From the NCBI GenBank assembly GCA_029931535.1, contig JAQPZY010001628.1, positions 3,176,501 to 3,240,500 of the forward strand: a DNA stretch of 64,000 nucleotides, written 5' to 3'. Below the pieces are notes generated by a model, which ran no database searches, had not been told where the DNA came from, and saw only the letters and a list, made by a program, of their open reading frames with translations. Below, piece by piece: positions 34,158 through 45,228 of this stretch (its first letter is position 1; each line of letters opens with the position of its first letter). A program made the position numbers and the translations under genes. The DNA comes from Margaritifera margaritifera (taxonomy: Eukaryota; Mollusca; Bivalvia; Unionida; Margaritiferidae).

Positions 34158-34285
34158 TCGAATTCAACATTTAATTTAGAAGAGGCTAGTCAAAAGTTAA
34201 AATATATAAAACATACTGAATTCAACATTTAATTTAGAAGAGGCTAGTCAAAAGTCATAATATATAAAACATATTGAAAACTTTT
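34158..34285. repeat. Tandem duplication of ~63 bp
   Basis: GAATTCAACATTTAATTTAG followed by AAGAGGCTAGTCAAAAGT and A.AATATATAAAACATA.TGAA occurs twice in direct succession with a few differences. Confidence 0.93.
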
Positions 34286-34870
34286 TCATGGAAAAAGATT
34301 CTTTAAAGAGGTTACAATTATTGAAATTGTATGCAGGACAAATTAGTACTTACCGTAAATGGGATGGTTTCTACACTATTTGATATATGCAAATGTTTGC
34401 TGTAGCACAATGGAATGGTTTGAGCCCGAGGGTTCACAGGCTTTTGAAATTGACCAAGTGTCCGGCAGACATTTGCACACAGCAAACCTTGTATGATCTT
34501 TGTTCTTACAAGAGAAATTTCTAAGTACATATATTATATACCAAAAACCTATTAAGCAATGTTCCAATGTTTGAATACAGATGACGTCAAAAAATTGCGC
34601 ACGTCGAAACATGCAAAAGTGGCCAGATCATGAGAGAATCATGAATTGGGTACAGGCACGGATTAACATATAGAAAATTACGTTGGTTTTGGTTTCATGG
34701 CCATCCATACATATATACCTTAGATTCAACGCAGGATGTGCCACGCCATACAAGTACTATGAAATTCAACTTGTATTTCAATTTGTCAGACATTAAAAAC
34801 ATTTTTGCATTTAAGGAGATGTTTTTGTTTGTTTAAAGACAAGTTTACTAATCTGGCTTCAACAAAAGCA
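34286..34870. other. Non-coding stretch, nothing recognised
   Basis: No supported reading frame or repeat beyond two overlapping minus-strand frames of 70-78 codons without recognisable motifs. Confidence 0.5.
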
Positions 34871-35005
34871 TGTCATACACGTAAGGTGTCTCTGATGTCG
34901 ATGGACTATCTAAAACATATCTCATACACGTAGGGTGACTATGATGTCGATAGACTATGTCATACACGTAAGGTGACTATGATGTTGATGGGCAATCTAA
35001 AACAC
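34871..35005. repeat. Imperfect repeat of TCATACACGTAAGGTG (3 copies)
   Basis: TCATACACGTAAGGTGNCTNTGATGTCGATG recurs three times at 45-55-bp spacing, two copies ended by a CTAAAACA word. Confidence 0.88.
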
Positions 35006-35189
35006 TATTACAATAAATTTCAAGACGGATTTTAGACTAGAAGCACAGAAAGAAGTCAAATACTCTCTTTACGTTATAATTTTTTTAAAAAAGCTAAATA
35101 TGTTATTATTTATTTCGAGTGTGTTTTAACGTTGCTCTTGACAAGTGTGAGTAATTCTCCCATTAACAACTGTTTCCCATAATGGAAAA

Positions 35190-35190
35190 C

Positions 35191-35234
<44 letters not shown>
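35190..35234. repeat. (GATA)n microsatellite
   Basis: Eleven GATA units in direct succession. Confidence 0.98.
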
Positions 35235-35235
<1 letters not shown>

Positions 35236-36106
35236 GGATAATGGAGTCAAGCAGTCTGACTAATCTTTTCACAACACCTGGACCAAACACATACATTTTA
35301 TTTTGTTATGAGCAGCTATTAAAAGGAGAAAAGTCTGTACATGTTTATTCTAAAGTAATTCCCATACTTCAGTTAAATGTATTCTTAATTATCATGAACA
35401 ATACATTCATCTTCTAACTTTATAAATATTTGTCACAACTGAACATGTAGGATGTTGCATATTGTCATGACGACAAACTTGCTTTCTTAATCATCCAGTG
35501 TTTGCAGTGTATACTTCATGTACATTTGTTTAGCTTGTCATAGTCATATATTATTACAGATACTTTTAGTGCAATATATTTCTTTGCATATCCAGAGTGG
35601 GGTTTTGGGGGGTTTTGGCGGGATTTTTTTTTTGGGTGGCGAGGTTCTTTGTAAAACCGCCAGCACCTATGTTCAGTCTATTTTTTATTATCGAATTTTG
35701 ATAAATTGGTCAGGAAAAGGCTTGTTGAGGGGTGTGATAGGTCAGTTATTTTTGTCTCAGTCACTTATGACATATCATGCTTTTGTAAGAATGTTAACTT
35801 TCGATATAAGATGGCCATATGTAAGGTTGCTGGGGATCATGAACAAAGATATTATGTCATAAAAAGGCAAACGGAGGTCTGCATTACATTTTTGTTAATA
35901 ATCTCTGCACAGAATACATTTATTCTCAGCTGTATTTGCCTCGATAACAAGTTAAGGAATGTGGTATTCAAGCTGTGTACATATGTATTAATGGTTGAGC
36001 TGAAAAGATATATTTTCGCATTTACTTTTCTTGTTCCTTTGATCAGATTCGTCCGTTTATGATTAATAAAATATTATGTACTCTGAGTTTACAGTTGTCT
36101 AGCAGT
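35235..36106. other. Non-coding stretch with overlapping open frames of unknown status
   Basis: Two overlapping plus-strand frames (114 codons from 35518, 118 codons from 35706) are fairly long for this composition, but show no domain, no codon pattern I trust and no homologous motif. They include a G/T homopolymer stretch near 35598-35635. I treat them as chance frames. Confidence 0.5.
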
Positions 36107-36240
36107 TTTATGGTCTGTTGAGTTTGCCTTAGGAAATTTTACAAGTCTGACAGTTTTTTCATGGTATGTTGAATTTGCCTTAGGAAATTTACAAGTCTGA
36201 CAGTTTTTTCATGGTCTGTTGAATTTGCCTTGGGGAAATC
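36107..36240. repeat. ~58-bp tandem repeat, about 2.3 copies
   Basis: The segment GGTCTGTTGAGTTTGCCTTA followed by GGAAATTTTACAAGTCTGAC and AGTTTTTTCAT recurs twice more with minor differences, the last copy partial. Confidence 0.93.
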
Positions 36241-36438
36241 TTTCCAGGTTTAATGTAGCATGAATAGGATGGATTTCATAGAATAAAGTGACTTAACCAT
36301 GCTGATAATGGCCATGATTAATCTATGTCAGTGTATTCCCCAGCTTAAAGGGATAGTTGAAAGGCTAGAATACCAATCCATGGATAAATGGGGATTTCCC
36401 AGATTAAAACATTATCTTTCTTTTTACCTTGTACCATC

Positions 36439-36475
36439 ATTTTTTTTTTTTTTTTTTTTTTTGGGGGGGGGGGTT
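36439..36475. repeat. Poly-T/poly-G homopolymer junction
   Basis: About 23 T followed directly by about 13 G. It is the reverse-complement arrangement of the C/A junctions at 21.3 and 34.0 kb. Confidence 0.95.
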
Positions 36476-36489
36476 AAGCAATGAACGAA

Positions 36490-36615
36490 TGGGAAGGACG
36501 ATGGTATGTGGAAGAAAGCGATAGGCACCGTTACTCGAGGCACGGGTTAGATTCCTGGTCGGAACGAGTTATTATATCTAACCTGCTTGATGATATCGGT
36601 GTCATTCCATATACA
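36490..36615 (+). mobile_element. tRNA-derived SINE, copy 1
   Basis: Contains a box B-like GGCACGGGTTAGATTCCTGG preceded by TTACTCGA, then a body TATCTAACCTGCTTGATGAT and ATCGGTG that is shared with copy 2 at 36.84-36.97 kb. Box A is weak here. The shared body beyond the tRNA-like head shows that these are copies of one SINE family, not tRNA genes. Confidence 0.75.
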
Positions 36616-36839
36616 TCATCTGTTAACAAAATCGCGTACTCTAGCATGCAATGTGGCGTGTAGTGATAATCGCTTTCCTATCTGTTTGGTAAATAGGTGT
36701 CGAGTCATAATTATAATCTGTGTATATACATTGCATTTCTGAATAAAATCTAGGTGGGGTGTACATGTAGTATTTATTCCGATTGCCTAGCGAGTTTGTT
36801 CTTTTGCTCTTCGAGCCCTTTCCGTCGACGTTGTTATAC

Positions 36840-36975
36840 CCTAATTTTAGAATGGGAGCACGGCCGAGTAAATAAGAACCTGGTGCTAGTCAATATGTAT
36901 TGCTACTCATGGCATAGGTTCAATTCCTGCTTAGAAGAAATAATATCTCTCTAACCCGCTAGATCATGTCGGTGC
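36840..36975 (+). mobile_element. tRNA-derived SINE, copy 2
   Basis: Has the better head of the pair: GGGAGCACGGCCGAGTAAAT as box A region and GGCATAGGTTCAATTCCTGC as box B region. The body CTCTCTAACCCGCTAGATCA TGTCGGTG is shared with copy 1. Confidence 0.75.
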
Positions 36976-37264
36976 GATGGGTTTGCAACACAGATGAATT
37001 TGATTCAAAATGGATAAGGTTGGAGTACGTTCTACAAACGAAGTAGAGCTATGATAACAGCTCGTACTTTTGTCTGCAGCATCCCATTGGAAACTCAATA
37101 ATGCAACGTTGTGCGGAACTCTAATTAGAAAGACGTAAAAATAGGAGTAAAATGTGCATAATAAACGGGATTGGAGAGATTCATTTCATCTCGTGTTCGC
37201 AGAAGATCATATGTAAGCATAGCTATCAGGTGACAAGTTTAATATTTCATAGTTTGTTTGCTTT

Positions 37265-37400
37265 GTTTGGGAGGTAAGTGCCTTTCTCAAAGATACACAG
37301 AGGCAGCCGACCCAAGCTGGCCTGAATGGATATCAAATTCGCGACCCTTGGATTTCGAGTCCGACGCTCTTCCATCTGAGGTACTGCTGCTCCCAATGGA
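37265..37400 (-). mobile_element. tRNA-derived SINE of a different family
   Basis: On the minus strand: GGGAGCAGCAGTACCTCAGA, then TGGAAGAGCGTCGGACTCGA (box A and anticodon-like region), then GGGTCGCGAATTTGATATCC (degenerate box B). The head differs from the two SINEs upstream, so this is a separate family. Confidence 0.7.
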
Positions 37401-37902
37401 CTAATATAATAAAACGAATTTGCGTTGGTGAAAGCTCCTCTTTCTTTTTAAAGGCCAGGTTACGCTTTTCTTCGGTCTGAAATTAGCTGTCGTCGAAGAA
37501 AATTGCTCCGTATCGAGATTTTATTGGCTGTTAGGCATTGGAAATTGCTTGACACGTTGATTGACAGTTTAAACTTAATCCATGAAAGATCACATGTCAG
37601 TGTTAGCCTCCTGTAGAAGGTGTCTACATTAACCTATTATTCACTAAACCACATGAATGACCAACAGATGTTTTGTTGTTCATATCTTGTTTGTAACGGT
37701 TAGGTAAGCTATTTCCAACTACTCATCCTGTCGCAGTTCATCAGTAATATATGTTGCCTACATCTTTCTTGCGACTGATTGATTCTGAACCTCGATCTTA
37801 AATGACAAAGTACATTACAGTCATATGTGCAATCGTGAAATGATAGCTTTATACCGATATTATATATAAGACAATTACTGTTATACAATGTCTAAAGGTC
37901 AA
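37401..37902. other. Non-coding stretch, nothing recognised
   Basis: No supported gene or repeat between the SINE and the start of block S. Confidence 0.5.
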
Positions 37903-39200
37903 AATCATGCTGTCTCATTCATTTGGCTTCATCGCCCTTCTTGACTTTGTTTTCCTGCTGCGGATCTTTGATTTGTGTTTACGGCGGTTCGAGTTTTGGG
38001 AAGCGTGTGGTTCGTTGTAGTGCCGATGGCCATCTTTCCATGTTTATCAGTAAAAGTCAACTCAACCCTCCCCCACCCTCCCCAACCTCTCTAATTCTTG
38101 CACCATGAGAAGTTAGGTATTACCACCATATGCATCTTATATACGACTTTAGGTAAAAACAACGCAATCAAATCTTCGAATTTTGCTTATCTATTAGAAT
38201 AACAACACTCATCCGATTTTTGAAAAAAAGATGTAGAGACATACGATCTACCACATTATATGCCTTTGAAATTATGATAGCTTATATAAACAGTGACAAT
38301 GAATTTGATACTTTAAATAAAATTAGGACCCGCAAAAAAGAGCCCAACCGAATAAACTTGTGGAATGCATTACTATTGCTTTTGTTGTAAGAAAATCTGA
38401 AAATAATCACAATAAATAGAGTTTCTGGTCTATGTAACATGACCTTAAATTCTGTCACATTTAAATAATTTTAATTTAATTTGATGTGATAAGCATCAAC
38501 AATGATCAAGTCATCCTTTCGTGTGATGATATTTGTGAATTATAAAGTAACGATGACTGATATTTTTTCAATTATCTAAGAAAGCTTGAACTGAATTGAA
38601 TTGAGTGATGGAATGAGAGTGTGCTATGAATTGTCGCGACAAGCTCCATGAATATACTTCTTTCTTTCAGATTTCAGGTTCATCTTTCAGGGATGTCGTA
38701 GCTAGAACTTCTGGGTCCTTGAATGACACCAGAACTAATTTCAAATTTTATATTATGACATGGGCGACGAAGCAAACTTAATGACGTGTACTCAGCTGCC
38801 ATTGTCATGACGAGATATTTCTATAGTATACGTAATCAAGACGATGTGTCTTTTACTTCAACAAGATGAGCTACCAATTACAACGTGTTGACATGGTTAT
38901 GTTGTTATGATGATAACCTGAATATCTATGTTATCTTACTGACATTCTGACACAATCAACCTAAATATGTAGATATGTTGTCATATCTATATAATCATGT
39001 CAACAAACTGCAACCGTTAGCTCGTTTTGTTGACGTAAAAGACGTCGTCTTAATCAAGTGTGCAATAGAAAAATTTCGTCATGTGGATGACAGCTTAATA
39101 CTTCCGTAGTAAATGGGGCATAGTGCAATATACTTTTGGAGAAATTGATTATGCCTTTGTAAATGGTGATGTGAGACTATAAGGACGTTTACAATGTATT
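37903..39200. repeat. Compound repeat, block S copy 1
   Basis: Nearly co-linear with 48137-49418, from ATGCTG.TCTCATTCATTTGG to TGAGACTATA.G.CGTTTACAAT. The first ~160 bp is GC-richer, with coding-like frames (GSLICVYGGSSFG, CSADGHLSMFISK), and corresponds to sequence contiguous with the Polinton-like segment in copy 2. The rest is AT-rich and non-coding. Differences are mostly substitutions and short indels. Confidence 0.93.
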
Positions 39201-39971
39201 CACATGATATGAAGTTTAAAAAATTTTAGAATAGTCCGTGGATTTTAGACTTCAAAGTGTAGAATAGTCCGTGGATTTTAGACTTCAGAAAACCAAATGG
39301 TTTTCAAAGAGTGACAATAATCTTGATTACCGAAGTAATTATCATTCATGAAGCCCGTCAATTAGTCAATCTATACATAATAGTAAATATCCTACTCTGT
39401 GATCGAAGTTGAAGACAATCTTGATAATGTGAGTAGTTTCCTTTTTGTAAATATCACGATCTTCTGATTAATACTGTAATGTATGATACATGTGCTTTTT
39501 TATAGCAACAAATAACATATCTATTACGATTTTATTCGCCCACTAGATATTTAGAAAAAGATACACTGTCATCCACGATAAGTTGCGTGTTGCGTGTTTG
39601 TAGAAAATAAAAAAACCTGTTTTACATTATACAACCTATTGAAACAATCTGCCTTAATTTATACAAAGAAATATCCATCTAGCATAAACGGATTTGATAA
39701 CGGATAACATTATTTCGAATTTATACAAGGGTTAATATTACAACTGTACAGAAAAGAATAGTTTATTTTTCCATTTTAATGTGTTTGCAGTCAATCATGT
39801 TTTTAATTTTTCTATTACCAGTGATATAAAGTAATAAAATATTTCCTACACTTCTTCAACTCGTGGGAAGCTGACCAGCAAATTGTAAGATATTTGATGT
39901 TTTAGCATGATGTAGTTATTTTTAAATAAAGGGTGAAATATATATTGATCATTTCTTGCTATGTATGTATG

Positions 39972-40040
<69 letters not shown>

Positions 40041-40436
40041 CAAATTCCAGGGAATTGGTCTGCTTTTTTTGTGATGTAATGATGAGCTTTTGATATGTTT
40101 GAAAACAACAACATATTGATTACGATGAAAGACTCAGTCTTTCCGATGTGCTAATTGCGATGATGAACGGACAAAGGAAGTCATTTCACTTTATATATGA
40201 CTATAACCATGTTTTAATTTTGGAATAAATGTCCTTTTCATAATGTCTTAAGAACATTTCTACTATACAATACAGTTATGGTCTCAAACTGGACTATTGC
40301 TGTAAAGATCATGACAGAGTTTTGACCTCAGCCGAATGAGCGATCACCTTCGATCCATTGATGAACTATTGTTATGCAAGAGTTCGTTTTAAATTTGTAA
40401 AAAGATATTACTTGTAAATCAATGTCCTCAAACAAA
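39200..40436. other. About 1.24-kb segment present only in copy 1
   Basis: In copy 2 the S block runs from GTTTACAATTT straight into ACCTAGGGAGAACTTGGAAG. In copy 1 the same points are separated by 1.24 kb, bounded by ACAATGTA on the left and AAAATGTA on the right, which could be a short target duplication (AATGTA). It contains a duplicated GAATAGTCCGTGGATTTTAG word, a (TA)n microsatellite (about 39976-40038) and no recognised gene. An insertion here or a deletion in copy 2 would both fit. Confidence 0.75.
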
Positions 40437-42512
40437 ATGTACCTAGGGATAACTTGGAAGAAGATAATCATTGACTAGTTGTTTCAACATCATTGTTAAA
40501 AAAAATTTAAAAGTTTGAATGATTATGCTAAAAATATATTAATTGTTTAACAGTGTGTTACTGGCTGGCATATTTTGTCCCAAAGAACCCCAAATGGACT
40601 TCATTGTCCCAAACAATCCCAAATGGAATTCATTTGTCCCAATCAACCCCAAATGGATTTATTTTTTTTAACAACCTCAGATGGACTTCATTTGTCCCAA
40701 ACAACCCCAAATGGAGATCACAATAATTGTTCTGCGTTTCACAATAATAATTAGACTAAATCCCTTCATATAAAATTGGAATTAAAGATTATCAGAATCA
40801 TCTATAGCTACATTAAATAAAAAGATTGCAAATTTGGGATTTTGTTCATTTTTATGAAGAATATTTACTGTTCTAAAGTTTAGAACAGCTCGCATTAGAT
40901 CAAGAGTGTCGTTACATTGTCTAGAGATTGAACTGATTAGATGTATAAACCCGGTAACGCACGCTAAAACAGTGTATATAGACACTATAAATAAAAATAA
41001 TGTTTATTAATTAAAATACTTATTTGTCCTTTATATACAGATCTGAGAAGAAACGGCACTCTAAAATGCTGGAATACACCTGCAATGTTTTCTTTATTAA
41101 ATCTTGTTAATATATCGTACTTATATTATTTAGAGAATTGGTCTCTTTATTTCCAGAGACTTTTCTACATACGTTGTATTAAACCAGACCCAATGTGCTA
41201 TTTGGTCGACTAACCATAGGTACATTTTCTTCTACTTAGCTCAAACGACTTTCATATATCATCTTTAACAGCTGATGTTATTAGTTGCAATTTATTTTTA
41301 TGCACATCGTATTTTCAAATACTTAATTATACATAATGTTTAACATACAGTTATTATTTATGCAATCTTACATTATGTGGTGAGTAGTTTCTGAAACTAT
41401 ATTTGCACACAACTTGTATTCTTAACTCCGTTTATAGTTACATGCTCGAAGGTCGTCAGTACTTTTAACAATTAAACTCTCTTTTTTGTATTTTTATTAC
41501 GTTAAATTAAAGTTGCTTCTAAGAATAGGCAAAAACGATGAGAAAAAATTAAATATACCACCTTCCGTTGTTACTTAACTCATCTCATCAACTAATATAT
41601 ACATGTACGTCGGGTTTTCCCATTCATACCACTATACATAGAACTTAAAACATGGTACGTGGTCGTCATCAAATGTGTCAAGTGCCGTATAGCTTAGCGT
41701 AATTCCTTACCTTATTAAGGTTCAAACGAAACGTTTTGACAGTCACAGAGATATAGAAAGAAAGATAAAGAAGAGAATTGATTTCTCTTCATTTTCGTTC
41801 ATTTTTTCTTGATATTACATTGTCCAGATGAAAATAGTACACGTCGACAAAATATATGCTTAATCATTGCAATGCAGCCTTCACATAACACTTTGTGGCG
41901 TGTTTGTTTAAGAAGTGTCTTAAGTACATTTTGACCCATTCTTTATTGATTGTTTTCTCTTCATTTTCTTTCATTTTTTCTTGATATTACATTGTCCAGA
42001 GGAAAATGATACACATCGACAAAATATATACTTAATCATGGCAATGCAGTCGGGATTTCCACTTAGCCTTCACATAACATTTTGTGGCGTATTTTAAAAA
42101 AGAAATGTCTTAACTACATTTTGACCCATCCTTTATTACTTGTCATAATACCTCACTTCAACCAAATCAAGTACTGTCAGAATTGTTTAAACTATGTCAT
42201 TATATTTAACATATTTAAAGAAATTGGGACAGGCTACAAGCTCCCCCGACACATTTTCAATCAGTTCAGATATTACTTTTGTTGAATGGTACTAACTGAT
42301 CTAAAGTTACATAGGTATAGTTCGTGGCCTCGAGAAAAGCATGTTATCCTACTTTTGATAAATGACCTGATCATTACACGTGCAAGATGTGTAAGTTCTG
42401 TCATATCAAGATTTAATGCAAAGGTTCTGCGTATTATATACGAAGGTCATCATGTGTCTTTTACTTCAACAAGATGAGCTACCAATTACAACGTGTTGAC
42501 ATGGTTATGTTA
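40437..42512. repeat. Compound repeat, family R copy 1
   Basis: Matches 49418-51480. Includes five imperfect 30-bp units of TTTGTCCCAAACAACCCCAA plus ATGGACTTCA (about 40571-40715), a GAATTAAAGATTATCAGAAT segment, the CGGCACTCTAAAATGCTGGA segment, and an internal ~165-bp tandem duplication (about 41795-42130) around ATATTACATTGTCCAGA.GAA. The end (42455-42512) carries a 55-bp piece of block S (TCTTTTACTTCAACAAGATG onward). Confidence 0.93.
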
Positions 42513-43669
42513 TTCTGTGTTTCACAACAACAATAATGTTTATTAATTAAAATACTTATTTGTCCTTTATATACAGATCTGATAGAAACGGCACTCTAAA
42601 ATGCTGGAATACACCTGCAATGTTTTCTTTATTAAATCTTGTTAATACAACTTACTGGTATTATTTAGAGAATTGGTCTCTTTTTTCAGAGCATTTCTAT
42701 TAAACCAGAACCAATGTGGTATTTGGTCGACTAACCATATGTAGATTTTCATCTTTAACAGCTGAAGTTATTGGTTGCCATTTTTTTTATGCACATCGTA
42801 TTTTCAAATATTTAATTATACATAATGTTTAACATGCAGTTATTATTTATGCAATCTTACATTATGTGGTGAGTAGTTTCTGAAACTATATTTGCACACA
42901 ACTTGTATTCTTAACTCCGTTTATAGTTACATGCTCGAAGGTCGTCAGTACTTTTAACAATTAAACTCTCTTTTTGTATTTTTATTACGTTAAATTAAAG
43001 TTGCTTCTAAGAATAGGCAAAAACGATGAGAAAAAATTAAATATACCACCTTCCGTTGTTACTTAACTCATCTCATCAACTAATATATACATGTACGTCG
43101 GGTTTTCCCATTCATACAACTATACATAGAACTTAAAACATGGCACGTGGTCGTCATCAAATGTGTCAAGTGCCGTATAGCTTAGCGTAATTCCTTACCT
43201 TATTAAGGTTCAAACGAAACGTTTTGACAGTCACAGAGATATAGAAAGAAAGATAAAGAAGAGGATTGATTTCTCTTCATTTTCGTTCATTTTTTCTTGA
43301 TATTACATTGTCCAGATGAAAATAGTACACGTCGACAAAATATATGCTTAATCATTGCAATGCAGCCTTCACATAACACTTTGTGGCGTATTTGTTTAAG
43401 AAGTGTCTTAAGTACACTTTGACGCATTCTTTATTACTTGTAATTATACCTCACTTCAACCAAATCAATTACTGTCAGAATTGTTTAGACTATATTTAAC
43501 AAATTGGGACGGGCTACAAGCCTCCCCCACCCGCGACACATTTTCAGTCAGTTCAGATATTACTTTTGTTGAATATTACTAACTGATCTAAAGTTACAAT
43601 GGGATAGTTCGAGGCCTCGTGAAAAGCATGTTATCCTACTTTTGATAAATGACCTGATCAGTACACGTG
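42513..43669. repeat. Family R copy 2 (tandem, slightly shorter)
   Basis: Repeats R copy 1 from AATAATGTTTATTAATTAAA through GATAAATGACCTGATCA, with high identity. It lacks the 30-bp units and the internal ~165-bp duplication, and has small internal deletions near 42680 and 43490. Confidence 0.93.
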
Positions 43670-45030
43670 TTTATCTTATCTCTCTTGTCCTAGTTCCTTT
43701 CATATATGGCCTTTAACTGCAATTCTGCATATGCATTTTATTTTAAAATTTAAATATACCAAATGCATTTAAATATACCAAATGCATTTAGATATATGAT
43801 TATAAAGTGTTACATGCTGTGTTAAATAGTTTCTGAATCCATGTATGTATATGGCTAGTATGGTACATATATTTGTCTGAGAATATTGTATTACGCTGCA
43901 GGGTCGTCTGGCCTAATGAAAGTTAAAGCTCTCTCTCTCTCTCTCTCTCTGTATTTTTTAATGATCATGATGATAAATATGCAGTCGCTTCTCAGAATAG
44001 AAGAAAAGTAAGAAAAATAATTTACTACTTTCCCTTGTGTTCTCAGTCGTCATCAGATCAGCTGATAAATTCATGCACGTAGGTTCTTCTCATTCATAAC
44101 ACTATATATTCTGGAACAGGACACGTGGCGGTGATTAAATGTGTGCATTGCTGTATACCTTAGCATAAATCCTTGCTAAATTAGGATACATCCTGAAAGT
44201 TTTGACAATCATAAAGGGAGACGAGTCGCAAGGGAAAGAAGGAAAAAACTTCATGTCTTCCTCTCTAGGCATGACAAAGACCTCCACCCACCTCCTCATT
44301 GTGGTCGATAATAAAATCATACACATCGACAAAATACAATCTGATCATGAAAATACCGTAATTTCCAGGCTGACAGTCAATAGTCATTATCACACTTCAT
44401 GTCGGGATTCCCATCATGGCAATATCGTGATTTCAACTTGACATACGTTGGTCATTATCACACTTCATGTTGGGGTTCCTATCATGGCAATATCTTAATT
44501 TCCAACGTGATAGCCGTTGGTTATTATCACATTTCATGTCTGGATTCACATCATGGCAATCATGGTAATTTCCAACTTGATAACCATTGGTCATTATCAC
44601 ACTTCATGTTGGGATTCCCATCAAAGCAAGATCGTTATTTCCAACTTGATAGCAATTGGTCATTATCACACTTCATATCGGGATTCCCAACATGGCGATA
44701 TTGTAATTTCCAACTTGATAGCCATTGGTCATTATCACACTTCATGAGGGATTCCAATCATGGCAATATTGTAATATCCAACTTCATAGCCATTGGTGAT
44801 TACCACACTTCATGTAGGAATTCCCATCATCGTAAAATTGTGATTTAAACTTGACAGACATCGGTCATTATCGCACTTTATGTCGGGGTTCCTATCATGG
44901 CAATATCATAATTTCCAACTTGATAGCCATTGGTTATTATCACATTTCATGTCTGGATTCCCATCATGGCAGTACCGTAATTTCCAGCTTGATAACCATT
45001 GGTCATTATCACACTTCATGTCAGGATTCC
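43670..45030. repeat. Diverged R copy (block T copy 1) ending in a 68-bp array
   Basis: The first ~650 bp follows the R order at much lower identity: TTTCATATATGGCC, TAGTTTCTGAA.CCATGTATG, CATCAGATCAGCTGATAA, GGACACGTGGCGGTGATTAAATGTGT, TTTTGACAATCATAAAGGGA. A (CT)n tract lies at about 43929-43950. From about 44340, ten copies of a ~68-bp unit (GGTCATTATCACACTTCATG, GGATTCCCATCATGGCAATA, TCGTAATTTCCAACTTGATA) run to 45030. Frames across the array are periodic by-products. Confidence 0.92.
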
Positions 45031-45228
45031 AGTGGTGTGAGAATGGGATTTGAGACCAGGGTTACTGATTAGGGTTCGACCCTTTTATCCCCTATAGCTT
45101 TTCCCTATGCATCTGTGACGAATTCCCGTGGGCACTCAAACAGGGATCGGAAGCGTGCTGAGACCGTGATTACGTCAAGGTTCCCCAACTGAAAGCCTCC
45201 ATGGACGCCTCCCGCCAGAGACTCTAAA
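45031..45228 (+). other. Left edge of the Polinton-like segment, unassigned
   Basis: Composition changes abruptly to GC-richer sequence immediately after the 68-bp array. No polymerase similarity is visible until about 45229, so the upstream polymerase exonuclease region may be missing or too decayed to read. Confidence 0.5.

Noticed and set aside
35518..36062. Two overlapping plus-strand frames of 114 and 118 codons as a possible host gene
   Set aside because: No domain or motif, they cross a G/T homopolymer tract, and overlapping frames of this size can occur by chance in about 64 kb.
44202..45072. Long plus-strand frames with periodic histidine-rich repeats
   Set aside because: They are the 68-bp array read through in frame. 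The same array at 52.2-52.6 kb has different frame structure.
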